The notes under the pieces were generated by a model. That model worked only from the letters and a program-made list of their open reading frames with translations. It did no database searches and had not been told where the DNA came from. A program made the translations under genes and the position numbers. Shown in pieces: positions 51,812-60,296 of a stretch of DNA of 64,000 nucleotides (positions within the stretch are counted from its first letter, which is position 1; every line of letters starts with the position of its first letter). The stretch covers positions 595,945 through 659,944 of the forward strand of contig DASRDB010000019.1 in assembly GCA_035652815.1 (NCBI GenBank). The letters run 5' to 3'. The DNA comes from DASRDB01 sp035652815. Lineage in GTDB: Bacteria; Chloroflexota; Ktedonobacteria; Ktedonobacterales; Ktedonobacteraceae.

Positions 51812-53488
51812 ATGAATAGCCAGGAACTTGTAAGGCAGCCCATCAAAGATTCCGGTGAGGGAGACCATGTACCCCATATTGCGGAGCCGCCATCAATAAA
51901 TAATCCATCGCCTTTTTCGCGGTTATCCCCGTTCTGGCATGACCGCTTGATTGAGCTGGGCTTGATTGTATCTCTTGCCCTCTACTATATCGTTGGCAAT
52001 AATAACCTGGGGAGCGGTGGGCTTTTTCATCTAAACCCGCTCCTATCACTGCCGTTTTTGCTTATTTTTGCCGCGCTAACATGGTATCGTTTGCCGTTCG
52101 CGGTGGCGCTTATTCCGCTCGCGTTGCCCTATTATTTGCAGCAGAAACCTGTCTACAGCCACTACGAATTTGGACTCGCGGAGATCGCGCTGGTTGTTTG
52201 TCTAGTTGTGGCGCTGCTTCAATGGGTTATCCAACGCGAACGCTGGCCCTATTCTCTCTCATTTGCAGAATTGTGGGATCGACTCGGGCCGTATACATTC
52301 CCTATTTTGATCTTTGTCCTTGCTTCGATCATATCTATCTTCATTGCCTACGAGCATCAATTTGCTTTGCGCGCCTTTCGCCAGGAAGTGATCGAGCCGG
52401 TTTTATACTTGCTGCTGGCCCTTTACTGTCTGCGCACCCGGGAAGATGTAACGCGCTTGCTTCTAGCATTATTAGCTTCTGCCTATATCGTGGCCCTCAT
52501 TGGCATGGCGCAGTATTTCCTCTTTCGGGATCAACTGGTGTTGGAGGCCGATGGCGTGCGGCGAGTGCATGCCATGTATGGCAGCGCTAACAACATTGGT
52601 CTGTTTTTCGATTATTCAGTGCCGATTGGTCTTGCATTCCTGTTTGGGCGAGCGCGCCAGCTTTTTAGTGGGAAAGATGCCTGGAAATGGATTCTCGCTA
52701 CCGTAGTGATTGGCCTTCCATTGCTCCTGGTTCTCTATCTGACGCAATCTCGGGGTGCCTGGGTAGCTATTGCGCTTGCCGCTCTCTTTGCGCTTGCGCT
52801 GTCGATTCGTAGCCGTAAGGTGCTGCTGGGTGGCGGGTTGGCGCTGCTTGTGGCGGGCGGTGGCGTCTTGTTTGCGCTGCGTCATCCTCTTATAAACTTC
52901 TTCCTGGGTGGACATCAAAGTGTGGTAGGCGTCAGCACGCTAACCAAGCGTCTGTATCTCTGGGAAAGTGCGCTGCGCATGATTCATGATCGTCCCTGGT
53001 TCGGGTTTGGTCTGGATAACTGGCTCTGTTATTATAGTCAGAACTCGGTCTGTAATATTCCTGCGCTCTATCACCATCACTACTGGGTGTTATATGTCCC
53101 AGGCACGAACATTTTGACCGGCCTATCTGATGAACCTACCCTGTCGCACCCGCATAATATTTTCCTGCACGTGTGGGTCAGCATTGGCATATTTGGCCTG
53201 TTTGCCTTTGTCGCGCTGCTCATCCTGTTCTACTGGCTCTTTACGCGCATACTGAAAAACTTGCGCAAGCGCGAGGATGAACAAAGTAAGCACCTGCAAT
53301 GGATGACTATCGGCACTGGCGCTGCTCTGCTCGCCGGACTGATTCAGGGGCAGGTTGATAATGCTTTCCTTGCGCAGGACCTCGCTTTCTGTTTCTGGAT
53401 GCTCATCACATCTCTGCTGCTCTTGCGCGTGTTATCAGGAACTCTCTGGCGGGATAAATCATCTTCGCAGACCTTAGAGGAAACATAG
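51812..53488 (+). CDS. O-antigen ligase-like membrane protein (WaaL family), 558 aa
   Basis: About twelve membrane helices and the Wzy_C-type core: YLTQSRGAWVAIALAALFALAL, the large outer loop ending in GFGLDNWLCYYSQ...HPHNIFLHVWVSIGIFGLFAFVALLILFYW, with the conserved His (HPHN). Such proteins polymerise or ligate surface polysaccharides, or glycosylate proteins. No glycosyltransferase cluster is adjacent, so its substrate is unclear. RBS GGAAGAGAAG. Confidence 0.87.
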   Translation: MNSQELVRQPIKDSGEGDHVPHIAEPPSINNPSPFSRLSPFWHDRLIELGLIVSLALYYIVGNNNLGSGGLFHLNPLLSLPFLLIFAALTWYRLPFAVALIPLALPYYLQQKPVYSHYEFGLAEIALVVCLVVALLQWVIQRERWPYSLSFAELWDRLGPYTFPILIFVLASIISIFIAYEHQFALRAFRQEVIEPVLYLLLALYCLRTREDVTRLLLALLASAYIVALIGMAQYFLFRDQLVLEADGVRRVHAMYGSANNIGLFFDYSVPIGLAFLFGRARQLFSGKDAWKWILATVVIGLPLLLVLYLTQSRGAWVAIALAALFALALSIRSRKVLLGGGLALLVAGGGVLFALRHPLINFFLGGHQSVVGVSTLTKRLYLWESALRMIHDRPWFGFGLDNWLCYYSQNSVCNIPALYHHHYWVLYVPGTNILTGLSDEPTLSHPHNIFLHVWVSIGIFGLFAFVALLILFYWLFTRILKNLRKREDEQSKHLQWMTIGTGAALLAGLIQGQVDNAFLAQDLAFCFWMLITSLLLLRVLSGTLWRDKSSSQTLEET

Positions 53489-53596
53489 TCTCTCGAATTG
53501 TGTCCTACCTCACAGTATAGAGGCGAACTATCTCATTGCTGGGCTAATGCCTGAAGCATATACTTCCATAAGATGTTATATTAAGGGAGCATGCCC

Positions 53597-53911
53597 ATGC
53601 AATTTGATCTGAGCATCACCACCCTGCTTATCTGGCTGGCCTGCCATTTTGTGGGAGATTTCGCCTTTCAAAGCACCTGGATGAGTATCGAAAAAGGGAA
53701 AAGCTGGGAAGTCAATTTTTATCACTGTGCTACCTATACTGCCGTATTTGTGTTGTTCGCGCATCCTTCAGCGCTTGCTACGTTCATCCTCTTTGCCACG
53801 CACTTTGTTGTTGATCCTTTAAAAGCCCGCTATAAGATCATTGGGCCAATATGGATCGATCAGCTTTTACACATCCTGACCATTGCTCTGATTTTGCTCC
53901 TGCATCTGTAA
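53597..53911 (+). CDS. DUF3307-like small membrane protein, 104 aa
   Basis: Three predicted membrane helices; motifs LIWLACHFVGDFAFQSTWMS and THFVVDPLKARYKI...WIDQLLHILTI match DUF3307, a family of unknown function often found on phages and accessory DNA. ATG 53597 sits seven bases after AGGGAG; the ATG at 53591 is too close to it. Confidence 0.75.
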   Translation: MQFDLSITTLLIWLACHFVGDFAFQSTWMSIEKGKSWEVNFYHCATYTAVFVLFAHPSALATFILFATHFVVDPLKARYKIIGPIWIDQLLHILTIALILLLHL

Positions 53912-53953
53912 TAAGGTCGGCGTTAACGCTGTTTCTTTATATCGAGCAGGGAA

Positions 53954-53979
53954 AAGGATAGTACTCTTGTGCTATCCTT
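53954..53979. terminator. Weak hairpin terminator
   Basis: AAGGATAGTAC / GTGCTATCCTT (one G-T wobble), loop TCTT, followed by CCCC, so weak. Confidence 0.45.
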
Positions 53980-54106
53980 CCCCAACATTTTATGCCTGAA
54001 GCACCCCTTTTGCTCCTTAAATGCGATCTGTTAAACGAAAAGCAGCATGCCTCGCGTTTAGTTCGATGAATTGGTTATCCATTTCCGATAAATTGTGGGG
54101 TGTCGC

Positions 54107-56506
54107 ATGTCTGATCTGCTTGAAGGCGTTATTTTAAGTGACTATTTACTTTTGCAATGTATCAGTAGAGGTGGTGTGGCGGATGTCTATCGCGGTCGCC
54201 ATACGGGCACAGGAAACTATGAAGTTGCGGTGAAGGTGTTTCGCTCGGGCTATGCCCAGCGCCCCTCGTTCCGTGACTATTTTATGACCGAGGCAGATAA
54301 AATAGGGCAATTTGAGCATCCGAATATTCTCCCTTTTCTCGAATTTGGCGAAGGTGAGGGGCTGCTTTACGCCGTAACACCCTTTGTGCCGACGGGAACG
54401 CTGGCCGATTTGCTTTCACGTGTGGGTGGCAAGTTTTCTGCTCTGCAGGCGCTTCCTATCGTGCAGCAGCTATGCAGCGCCGTTCAGTATGCTCATGATC
54501 GCCAGGTTGTTCATGGCAACATCAAGCCCTCGAATGTCTTTGTCGCCAGCGATGGCCGCATGTTGCTCTCTGATTTTGGCATCGTGCATGGCTATGACGA
54601 CAGCCAGCAATCGCTTACGCGCATCGGTTGGGGATCGGCGGAGTATGCCGCGCCAGAGCAATCTCTGGGTGTAGTACGGAAGACAAGTGACATCTATTCA
54701 CTGGGCGTTCTCTTGTTCCGCATTTTGACCGGCCAGCCACCGTTTACGGGAAACACTCCGGTGGAAGTGTTGCTCAAACACGTGCGGCACCCCGCTCCTT
54801 CTGCTCGCTCCATCGACCCCAGCATTTCAGATGCCGTCGATGGCGTCATTCAGATGGCCTTGCAAAAACGCTCAGATGACCGTTTTGCCTCTGCTGAAGA
54901 GTTCAGCCAGTCGTTTCAGGCGGCTGTCACAGTTGCACCAGTCGCTTCGCCCGTTGCTAAAGCTGTGCCCTCGATTACCCGGCAGCTTACGCAAAGCCAG
55001 ACCTTCACGACGGGAGAACCGCAGACGCCCGCGCCTTCCAATATCGCGGTAACGCCTGTGCCTGTCGAGCCAGCAGCCCCATCAGAACAGTTTGATTTCC
55101 CTGATGTACCACCGGTATTTCCGCCCTCTTCAACTACAACGCCGGGTAGTTCTGGCTCAAGCAATGGAAACACGTCGAAGGGCGAGACAAAAAAGCATTT
55201 CTTGCTGGATGACGATGATGCGGGAACGCACATGTTCTGGTCGGTCAATCCTGTCGAATGGTCACCTGTTGGCAGCGAGCAGGATAACGACGTGCCGATG
55301 ACGGCTGCCGATTACTTGCGCAGCAAACCAGTTGTGCCGGAAGTGCCACCAGAAGTGCCGACTTCATCTCCTGCCAGGAAGGATACAGTTAAGCTGGCGG
55401 AAAAAGAGGAGAAACCTGCTCCCCAGGAAAATGCCAACAAGCGTGAAAGGAAGCGGAAAAATCTGCTGCCAATCCTGGTTGTGATCCTGTTGCTCATTGG
55501 CCTGCTCGGAGCGCTGCTCTCGTCTTTCCTGTTTCCCGATCCCACAGGTCATACGGGGCAGAGCGCTCCCGCCGCAAGCACTGCTGTGAGTACATCACCT
55601 ACAGCGAGCCTTTCTCCTACCAATCAGGGAAAAGCATCGCCCACTGTTACAAAGCCAACTGTTACTCCAACTCAAGCGGTTCAGCCGACGCCGACTCCAA
55701 CTTTGGCACCTATTCCGACCAATCCGGCGATTTCAGCATTCTCCTGCTCTTCGGGCGCGATGAGCATGGATGGCTCAGCCTACTTTGTTCCGGCGGTTCA
55801 GCAGCTCACCACCGACTATGATAACCAGTGTTCCAACGGCGTCAACTTTTCGTTTAACTCGGATGAAAGCAGGAACGGGCTGGATGCGCTTGATAGCGGC
55901 AGCGTTGATATGGCCTATTCTGACCTGCCCTCAAGCGGGCGCTCTGGATTGGTGGATTACCAGGTGGGCGCGCTGATCTTCGCGGTCGTGGTGAACTCTG
56001 ACACGCAGGTCACGAACCTGACCATCGCGCAACTGCAAGGCATCTATACCGGTCGCATTACCAACTGGTCGCAGGTCGGTGGTTCAAATGAGCCGGTAGT
56101 TATTCTCAGCCAGCCCGCAACTTCGACAATTCGCGCCATCTTCCAGTCGTTTGTCCTGCATGGCGTTACGCAAACAGTTACTGGCATTACCGCGAGCGTG
56201 AGTATACAAAATCTCACCGGCGGCATTACCTACCTGCCGTTGAATGCTGTGCCAACAAGTGGCGCGCAGAGCATCACCATCAATGGCGTGCAGGCCTCTT
56301 CCACCGCAGTTGCTAATGGCTCGTACCCGTTCTGGACGATGGAGCATCTCTACACAACTCAATCGGCTTCGGCGGTGGCGCGCTCTTTCATCAGCTTTTG
56401 CTTTACTTCGTCAGGCATGAGCGATCTGCTGAGCAATGCCCTGGTTCCCTTTAAGAACATGTCGGTGGCAGCGCTCAGAAGCCATATACCCAGTCCTGTT
56501 GTTTAA
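54107..56506 (+). CDS. Kinase-like receptor with PstS-type extracellular domain, 799 aa
   Basis: Cytoplasmic protein-kinase fold (~12-275): Gly-loop ISRGGVADVYRG, ATP Lys K43 (VAVKVF), DFG Asp D156 (SDFGI), APE (YAAPEQ), but the catalytic HRDxKPxN loop reads H136-G-N-I-K-P-S-N: the base Asp is Asn138. A Pro/Ser-rich linker leads to one membrane helix (~452-474), a Thr/Pro stalk, and a PstS-like phosphate-binding-protein fold (~546-799: IAQLQGIYTGRITNWSQVGGSNEPV). So the domain outside could sense phosphate or another anion and signal inward. GTG at 54095 is an alternative start. 23 bp before a paralogue. Confidence 0.87.
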   Translation: MSDLLEGVILSDYLLLQCISRGGVADVYRGRHTGTGNYEVAVKVFRSGYAQRPSFRDYFMTEADKIGQFEHPNILPFLEFGEGEGLLYAVTPFVPTGTLADLLSRVGGKFSALQALPIVQQLCSAVQYAHDRQVVHGNIKPSNVFVASDGRMLLSDFGIVHGYDDSQQSLTRIGWGSAEYAAPEQSLGVVRKTSDIYSLGVLLFRILTGQPPFTGNTPVEVLLKHVRHPAPSARSIDPSISDAVDGVIQMALQKRSDDRFASAEEFSQSFQAAVTVAPVASPVAKAVPSITRQLTQSQTFTTGEPQTPAPSNIAVTPVPVEPAAPSEQFDFPDVPPVFPPSSTTTPGSSGSSNGNTSKGETKKHFLLDDDDAGTHMFWSVNPVEWSPVGSEQDNDVPMTAADYLRSKPVVPEVPPEVPTSSPARKDTVKLAEKEEKPAPQENANKRERKRKNLLPILVVILLLIGLLGALLSSFLFPDPTGHTGQSAPAASTAVSTSPTASLSPTNQGKASPTVTKPTVTPTQAVQPTPTPTLAPIPTNPAISAFSCSSGAMSMDGSAYFVPAVQQLTTDYDNQCSNGVNFSFNSDESRNGLDALDSGSVDMAYSDLPSSGRSGLVDYQVGALIFAVVVNSDTQVTNLTIAQLQGIYTGRITNWSQVGGSNEPVVILSQPATSTIRAIFQSFVLHGVTQTVTGITASVSIQNLTGGITYLPLNAVPTSGAQSITINGVQASSTAVANGSYPFWTMEHLYTTQSASAVARSFISFCFTSSGMSDLLSNALVPFKNMSVAALRSHIPSPVV

Positions 56507-56529
56507 CCACGTTTTAGGAAGGAGCAAAC

Positions 56530-58539
56530 ATGACCGAGCTAGCCGGGGTGATGGTTGGGAACTATTTCTTGCTGGAGTCGCTGGGGAGAGAAGGGATAGT
56601 AGAAACCTATCGCGCTCGCCCCACAACTCAGGGTGGATATGATGTAGTGCTGCGTATTTTCCGGCCTGCTTTCCCCGATATGGCTGGTTTTCATGAGCAT
56701 TTCGCGACCGAGGTAGAAAAGGTCTTTCGTTGTCACCACGAACACATCCAGCCTCTCCTCGAATATGGTGCCGGAGAGGAGTTGTTGTACTGCGCGACAC
56801 AGCTTATAGAGGCTGAGACGCTGGAACACTTCCTGCGAGATCGTGCTTCTGATGGCTCGTACCTGCCCTTGCCTCTGGTCGTCCAGCTTATTACGCAGCT
56901 CTGCTCGGGACTGCATTATGCTCACCAACAGGGAATCGTGCATGGCAACATACAACCATCCAGCATTCTCTTGCGCGATGGGAACCATGTTCTCCTGACC
57001 AATTTTAGTATGAAGCATGCCTCTCAAGAGCATATTCCTGTCATCGCCCAGGTAGCGGAGGACAATGCAGCCTATGCAGCGCCAGAACAGGGAATTGGTA
57101 TGCTCTCTCCCGCCAGCGATATCTATGCTGTCGGTGTCCTGCTCTTTCAACTACTTACGGGTCAGCTTCCCTATCAAGCCGAAAGCCCTGAAGAACTCGC
57201 TCTTATGCACTCCAACGAGCCAATTCCATCCTTGCGAGCGTTACGTCCTGATCTTTCAGAATCGTTAGAACTGGTTGTGCGAGTGGCCCTCGCGAAAAAT
57301 CCAACCGCTCGTTTTCCTGGCGCGGATGCTCTCATTGAAGCGTTACTTGCAGCAGTCACAGGCGAAAAACCTGAGGTTATTTCAGCGGTATCGCGCCGCA
57401 TACCTGTTCGCTCGCACCGCACGCCTCTTACGTGGAAACGGGCTTTTACCCTGATTACGATTATGATGCTGCTCTCCGGTATGATTGGCGTTTTGCTTTT
57501 CTTTGCTGGCATTCCCTTACATATCGAGAATTTACCTATTTTCCCATTTCAAAGTGTTCCCCCACCTGTAAGCACCCAACCTGATCCTGGCAGTACAGTT
57601 GGAATTACTCCGGGTATCACTCCTACTGCCACTGTCCCTTCTGCTCACAAGAGTGGTCAGCCCACGCAGCCGAAAGGTGGGAAGCCGACGCCTGGAGTTA
57701 CGGCAACTGTTCCCACGAGCCATAATGGCGGGCCAACTGCAACACCTGCTCCTGTCGCCTGTTCCAGTGGCGCGCTGCTTATAGATGGTTCGCCCAACCT
57801 GGAACCCCTGCTCTCACAAATACAGGCCAACTACATGGCTCAATGCAGTGGCATGAATATCACGTTGCGGGCGGATGGCGTGAGGGCGCTCAATATGGTG
57901 CAGCATGGACGCCTCGATATCGCCTCTTCAGACCTATCCGCGAATGCCTCGCGCCAACTGACGGATCATCCCGTCGGGGCTTTGCTCTACTCATTGATCG
58001 CCAGCCCTGACGTCACCATTAGTAACCTGACCTCTGCGCAAGTGCAGGGCATATTTACAGGCACAATCACGAACTGGTCGCAGGTCGGCGGCATAAATGA
58101 ACCCATTCGTATTATTTTTCCCGCGCCAAATGCCTCTATTCAGGCCATCTTCCAGACCTTTGTGTTGAACGGAGTTTCTGTCCAGGCGAAGGGATATATC
58201 CTCAAGCGCGATATGCCGCGAATGCTCGCGCAACTGGTGGCGCAACTTCCTGGCACAATCAGCTATGTTCCTCTGCTGGCTACCTATGGATTGAATGTGC
58301 AAGTTCTTTCGATCAACGGCGCGCTTCCTACCACGCAGTCGGTCGTGAACGGGAGCTACGCTTTCTGGAGCATTGAGCATTTGTATACGAAAGGTGCTGG
58401 CACGCCGCAGGCTCAATCCTTCCTGGGCTTTGTCGCGAATTCGAGGCAGAATAGTACATTAATGCAGTTTAACGTTGTGCCAATTGGGCAGTTACCTGCC
58501 AACATTCTTGCTTCCCATCTGCCGGGACCAACCGCTTGA
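56530..58539 (+). CDS. Pseudokinase receptor with PstS-type extracellular domain, 669 aa
   Basis: Same plan as the upstream gene with a shorter linker: kinase fold (~10-275), membrane helix (~302-327), Pro/Thr stalk, PstS-like domain (~411-669: SAQVQGIFTGTITNWSQVGG). Every catalytic motif is altered: ATP Lys is R42 (VVLRIF), HRDxKPxN is H138-G-N-I-Q-P-S-S, DFG is N158-F-S. It should be unable to phosphorylate and is probably an allosteric partner or scaffold. RBS AGGAAGGAG. Its overall fold and APE-like YAAPEQ are kept, so it is not a decaying gene. Confidence 0.9.
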   Translation: MTELAGVMVGNYFLLESLGREGIVETYRARPTTQGGYDVVLRIFRPAFPDMAGFHEHFATEVEKVFRCHHEHIQPLLEYGAGEELLYCATQLIEAETLEHFLRDRASDGSYLPLPLVVQLITQLCSGLHYAHQQGIVHGNIQPSSILLRDGNHVLLTNFSMKHASQEHIPVIAQVAEDNAAYAAPEQGIGMLSPASDIYAVGVLLFQLLTGQLPYQAESPEELALMHSNEPIPSLRALRPDLSESLELVVRVALAKNPTARFPGADALIEALLAAVTGEKPEVISAVSRRIPVRSHRTPLTWKRAFTLITIMMLLSGMIGVLLFFAGIPLHIENLPIFPFQSVPPPVSTQPDPGSTVGITPGITPTATVPSAHKSGQPTQPKGGKPTPGVTATVPTSHNGGPTATPAPVACSSGALLIDGSPNLEPLLSQIQANYMAQCSGMNITLRADGVRALNMVQHGRLDIASSDLSANASRQLTDHPVGALLYSLIASPDVTISNLTSAQVQGIFTGTITNWSQVGGINEPIRIIFPAPNASIQAIFQTFVLNGVSVQAKGYILKRDMPRMLAQLVAQLPGTISYVPLLATYGLNVQVLSINGALPTTQSVVNGSYAFWSIEHLYTKGAGTPQAQSFLGFVANSRQNSTLMQFNVVPIGQLPANILASHLPGPTA

Positions 58540-58674
58540 TTGTTGTTGGCCCTCAGTAAAGGCTGATTTTTGAGGCTGTGCCCATATGTCCTAAGTTCGG
58601 GTAATAAGTGGCAAAATGCATTTTTATATGCTAATCTACGCCACTATATATCATCGATGTTCATTGACGTTCCA

Positions 58675-58683
58675 TGCTATAAT
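58675..58683 (+). promoter_or_regulatory. Extended -10 promoter of the M15-like gene
   Basis: TGCTATAAT (58675-58683) is a full extended -10, 37 bp before the ATG at 58720. TTGACG at 58664-58669 is too close to be its -35. Confidence 0.5.
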
Positions 58684-58719
58684 GGAACATACGTTCAACT
58701 AGCAAAGGTTATTTTTAGA

Positions 58720-59628
58720 ATGGCAAGTGGCAGTAGTTATCACAGCAAAACAGTATCACGACGAGAATCTGCCGATACCGAAGCTCTAATTCCTGCTCGC
58801 GCGTCACGCGCCTGGCAGCTTGAAAAGATTCAACAAGAGGAACGTGTAACGGAACAGCTATCTCTCATGAGAAGGAACAGCGTTCGCCTTGCGCGAAGAG
58901 AGCTATTACCGTTTCGCGTACCCCACGTTCCTGCGTCAATACGGTCTGTACGCCAACTGACAAATATTGCTATCCTGCTTGTGTTATTTATCATGGCCTT
59001 TTCTGTCACCTCGCTTGCCAGAGATCCGCAAGCGCTCTTTAACTGGCTGGGAAACTCGCAACCGGCTATCCTTTTGCTGCAACAAGCAGGAGATACTTCG
59101 GTTGGAAAACACGAAACGCTTCCGCAATCACCTCAACAGAATTTACCCAACCCAGATTTTGGCCCAAAAATAGAGAACTTTGCCAGCTACGTTCCGCAGT
59201 CGCAATGTGATCCAACTCCAAAGCCTGGAGTCATAGCCTTTCGTGATATGTTGCTTAAGGCTTTTCCCAGCACAGGCAGCGATGGCATAACAAGGGATTG
59301 CAACATTGGGGGAACGAGCGAGCATAAAGAAGGTCGTGCCTGGGACTGGGCTGTATCAGCGCTTGACCCTAAAGGCGTCGCGATAGTGAATCAAGTCTTT
59401 ACATGGCTTTTTGCTACCGATAAGTACGGCCATCAAGACGCCATGATTCGCCGCCTGGGTATCATGTACATTGTCTGGAATCACCATATCTGGTCTGCCG
59501 CCATTCCCGATCAAGGCTGGCTGCCCTATAATGGCCCCAATCCCCATACAGACCACGTGCATTTCAGCTTCAGTTGGGATGGAGCGTATCAGAGAACGAC
59601 TTTCTGGAATCCCGCGAGTTCGTTCTAG
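58720..59628 (+). CDS. Membrane-anchored M15-like (ARB_07466-type) protein, 302 aa
   Basis: Basic cytoplasmic N-terminus (~75 residues), one membrane helix (LTNIAILLVLFIMAFSVTSLA), then an extracellular domain with GGTSEHKEGRAWDWAVS and PNPHTDHVHFSFSWDG, the His/Asp/His pattern of the M15/hedgehog peptidase fold, which in relatives trims peptidoglycan. Usually annotated as ARB_07466-like C-terminal domain. ATG 58720 (MASGSSYHSK) chosen because of the promoter; upstream in-frame codons precede it. Confidence 0.75.
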   Translation: MASGSSYHSKTVSRRESADTEALIPARASRAWQLEKIQQEERVTEQLSLMRRNSVRLARRELLPFRVPHVPASIRSVRQLTNIAILLVLFIMAFSVTSLARDPQALFNWLGNSQPAILLLQQAGDTSVGKHETLPQSPQQNLPNPDFGPKIENFASYVPQSQCDPTPKPGVIAFRDMLLKAFPSTGSDGITRDCNIGGTSEHKEGRAWDWAVSALDPKGVAIVNQVFTWLFATDKYGHQDAMIRRLGIMYIVWNHHIWSAAIPDQGWLPYNGPNPHTDHVHFSFSWDGAYQRTTFWNPASSF

Positions 59629-59632
59629 ATAA

Positions 59633-60007
59633 TTATTCTCGCAGACGCCGCCTTGTTCTTTTCAGGCCAACCCATATTCCCAGCATTGCCAGCAGCGCAA
59701 CTGTCCCACCAAGCGCTATCGGCGCGAGGTTAGAGCCTGCAGCGTTTGTGTTGTTGCTGCTGATGGTCTGCTTGCTCTTTACTACTATTCCTGGCGGTTC
59801 TGCCGTCAGGGCCTCATGAGGGTGAAGAGTTGGCGTAGCTGAAACTGTCGTGGTACGAGAGGGCGTGAGCGTTGCCGTATGTTTGGGCGTGGGCGAGGGT
59901 TGTGACGCTGCTACGCCTGCTGCCTGGGCTGAGTTAGGATTGACCTGCATAAAGTACCATTGTGCGGTAAAGAAAAGCAGGGCGGCAACAAGGCCGCCCT
60001 GCTGCAT
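59633..60007 (-). CDS. Surface-anchored low-complexity protein, 124 aa
   Basis: Hydrophobic N-terminus (GGLVAALLFFTAQWYF), Thr/Pro/Ser-rich middle (SPTPKHTATLTPSRTTTVSATPTLHP), C-terminal membrane helix (APIALGGTVALLAMLGIWVGL) and basic tail KRTRRRLRE: the layout of a wall/surface protein with stop-transfer anchor. No known domain. ATG 60007 lies 5 bp after the DUF2630 stop with no clear RBS, and a strong hairpin covers its first codons. Confidence 0.55.
   Translation of the reverse strand: MQQGGLVAALLFFTAQWYFMQVNPNSAQAAGVAASQPSPTPKHTATLTPSRTTTVSATPTLHPHEALTAEPPGIVVKSKQTISSNNTNAAGSNLAPIALGGTVALLAMLGIWVGLKRTRRRLRE
59976..60003 (-). terminator. Terminator-like hairpin over a gene start
   Basis: AGCAGGGCGGC / GCCGCCCTGCT (11 bp, loop AACAAG); on the minus strand the stem is followed by TTTTCTTT, a Rho-independent terminator placed inside codons 2-11 of the downstream gene. 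Confidence 0.65.
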
Positions 60008-60012
60008 GGAAG

Positions 60013-60255
60013 TTACTGCAAGTAATGTTCTACCGTTTGCTCATCGCGTACATGCGCTTCATCAGGGTTAAGACCGGCATGCTTGCGTGCTCGGCGCTGG
60101 CGTAGGAGATCCCAGCACTGATCCAGGCTCACTTCAAGCTGTTTCATGCGTTCGAGACGTTCCGGGTCCAGCCCTTCCCCCTCTGATTGTTGCATGAGTT
60201 GGTGTTCCTCGTTTACCAGTTCCTCAATATGTCGCAGGAGTTCTGTATCGGTCAT
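60013..60255 (-). CDS. DUF2630-family protein, 80 aa
   Basis: MTDTELLRHIEELVNEEHQLMQ...DPERLERMKQLEVSLDQCWDLLRQRRARKHAGLNPDEAHVRDEQTVEHYLQ is a full-length DUF2630: a short helical protein with the RRA-G-NP-A motif near its end. Function unknown. Perfect RBS AAGGAGG. 41 bp downstream of the MutS-like gene's stop on the same strand. Confidence 0.88.
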   Translation of the reverse strand: MTDTELLRHIEELVNEEHQLMQQSEGEGLDPERLERMKQLEVSLDQCWDLLRQRRARKHAGLNPDEAHVRDEQTVEHYLQ

Positions 60256-60296
60256 GCTTCCTCCTTGAAAGATTGTGTGATGCTATCGAACAACTA

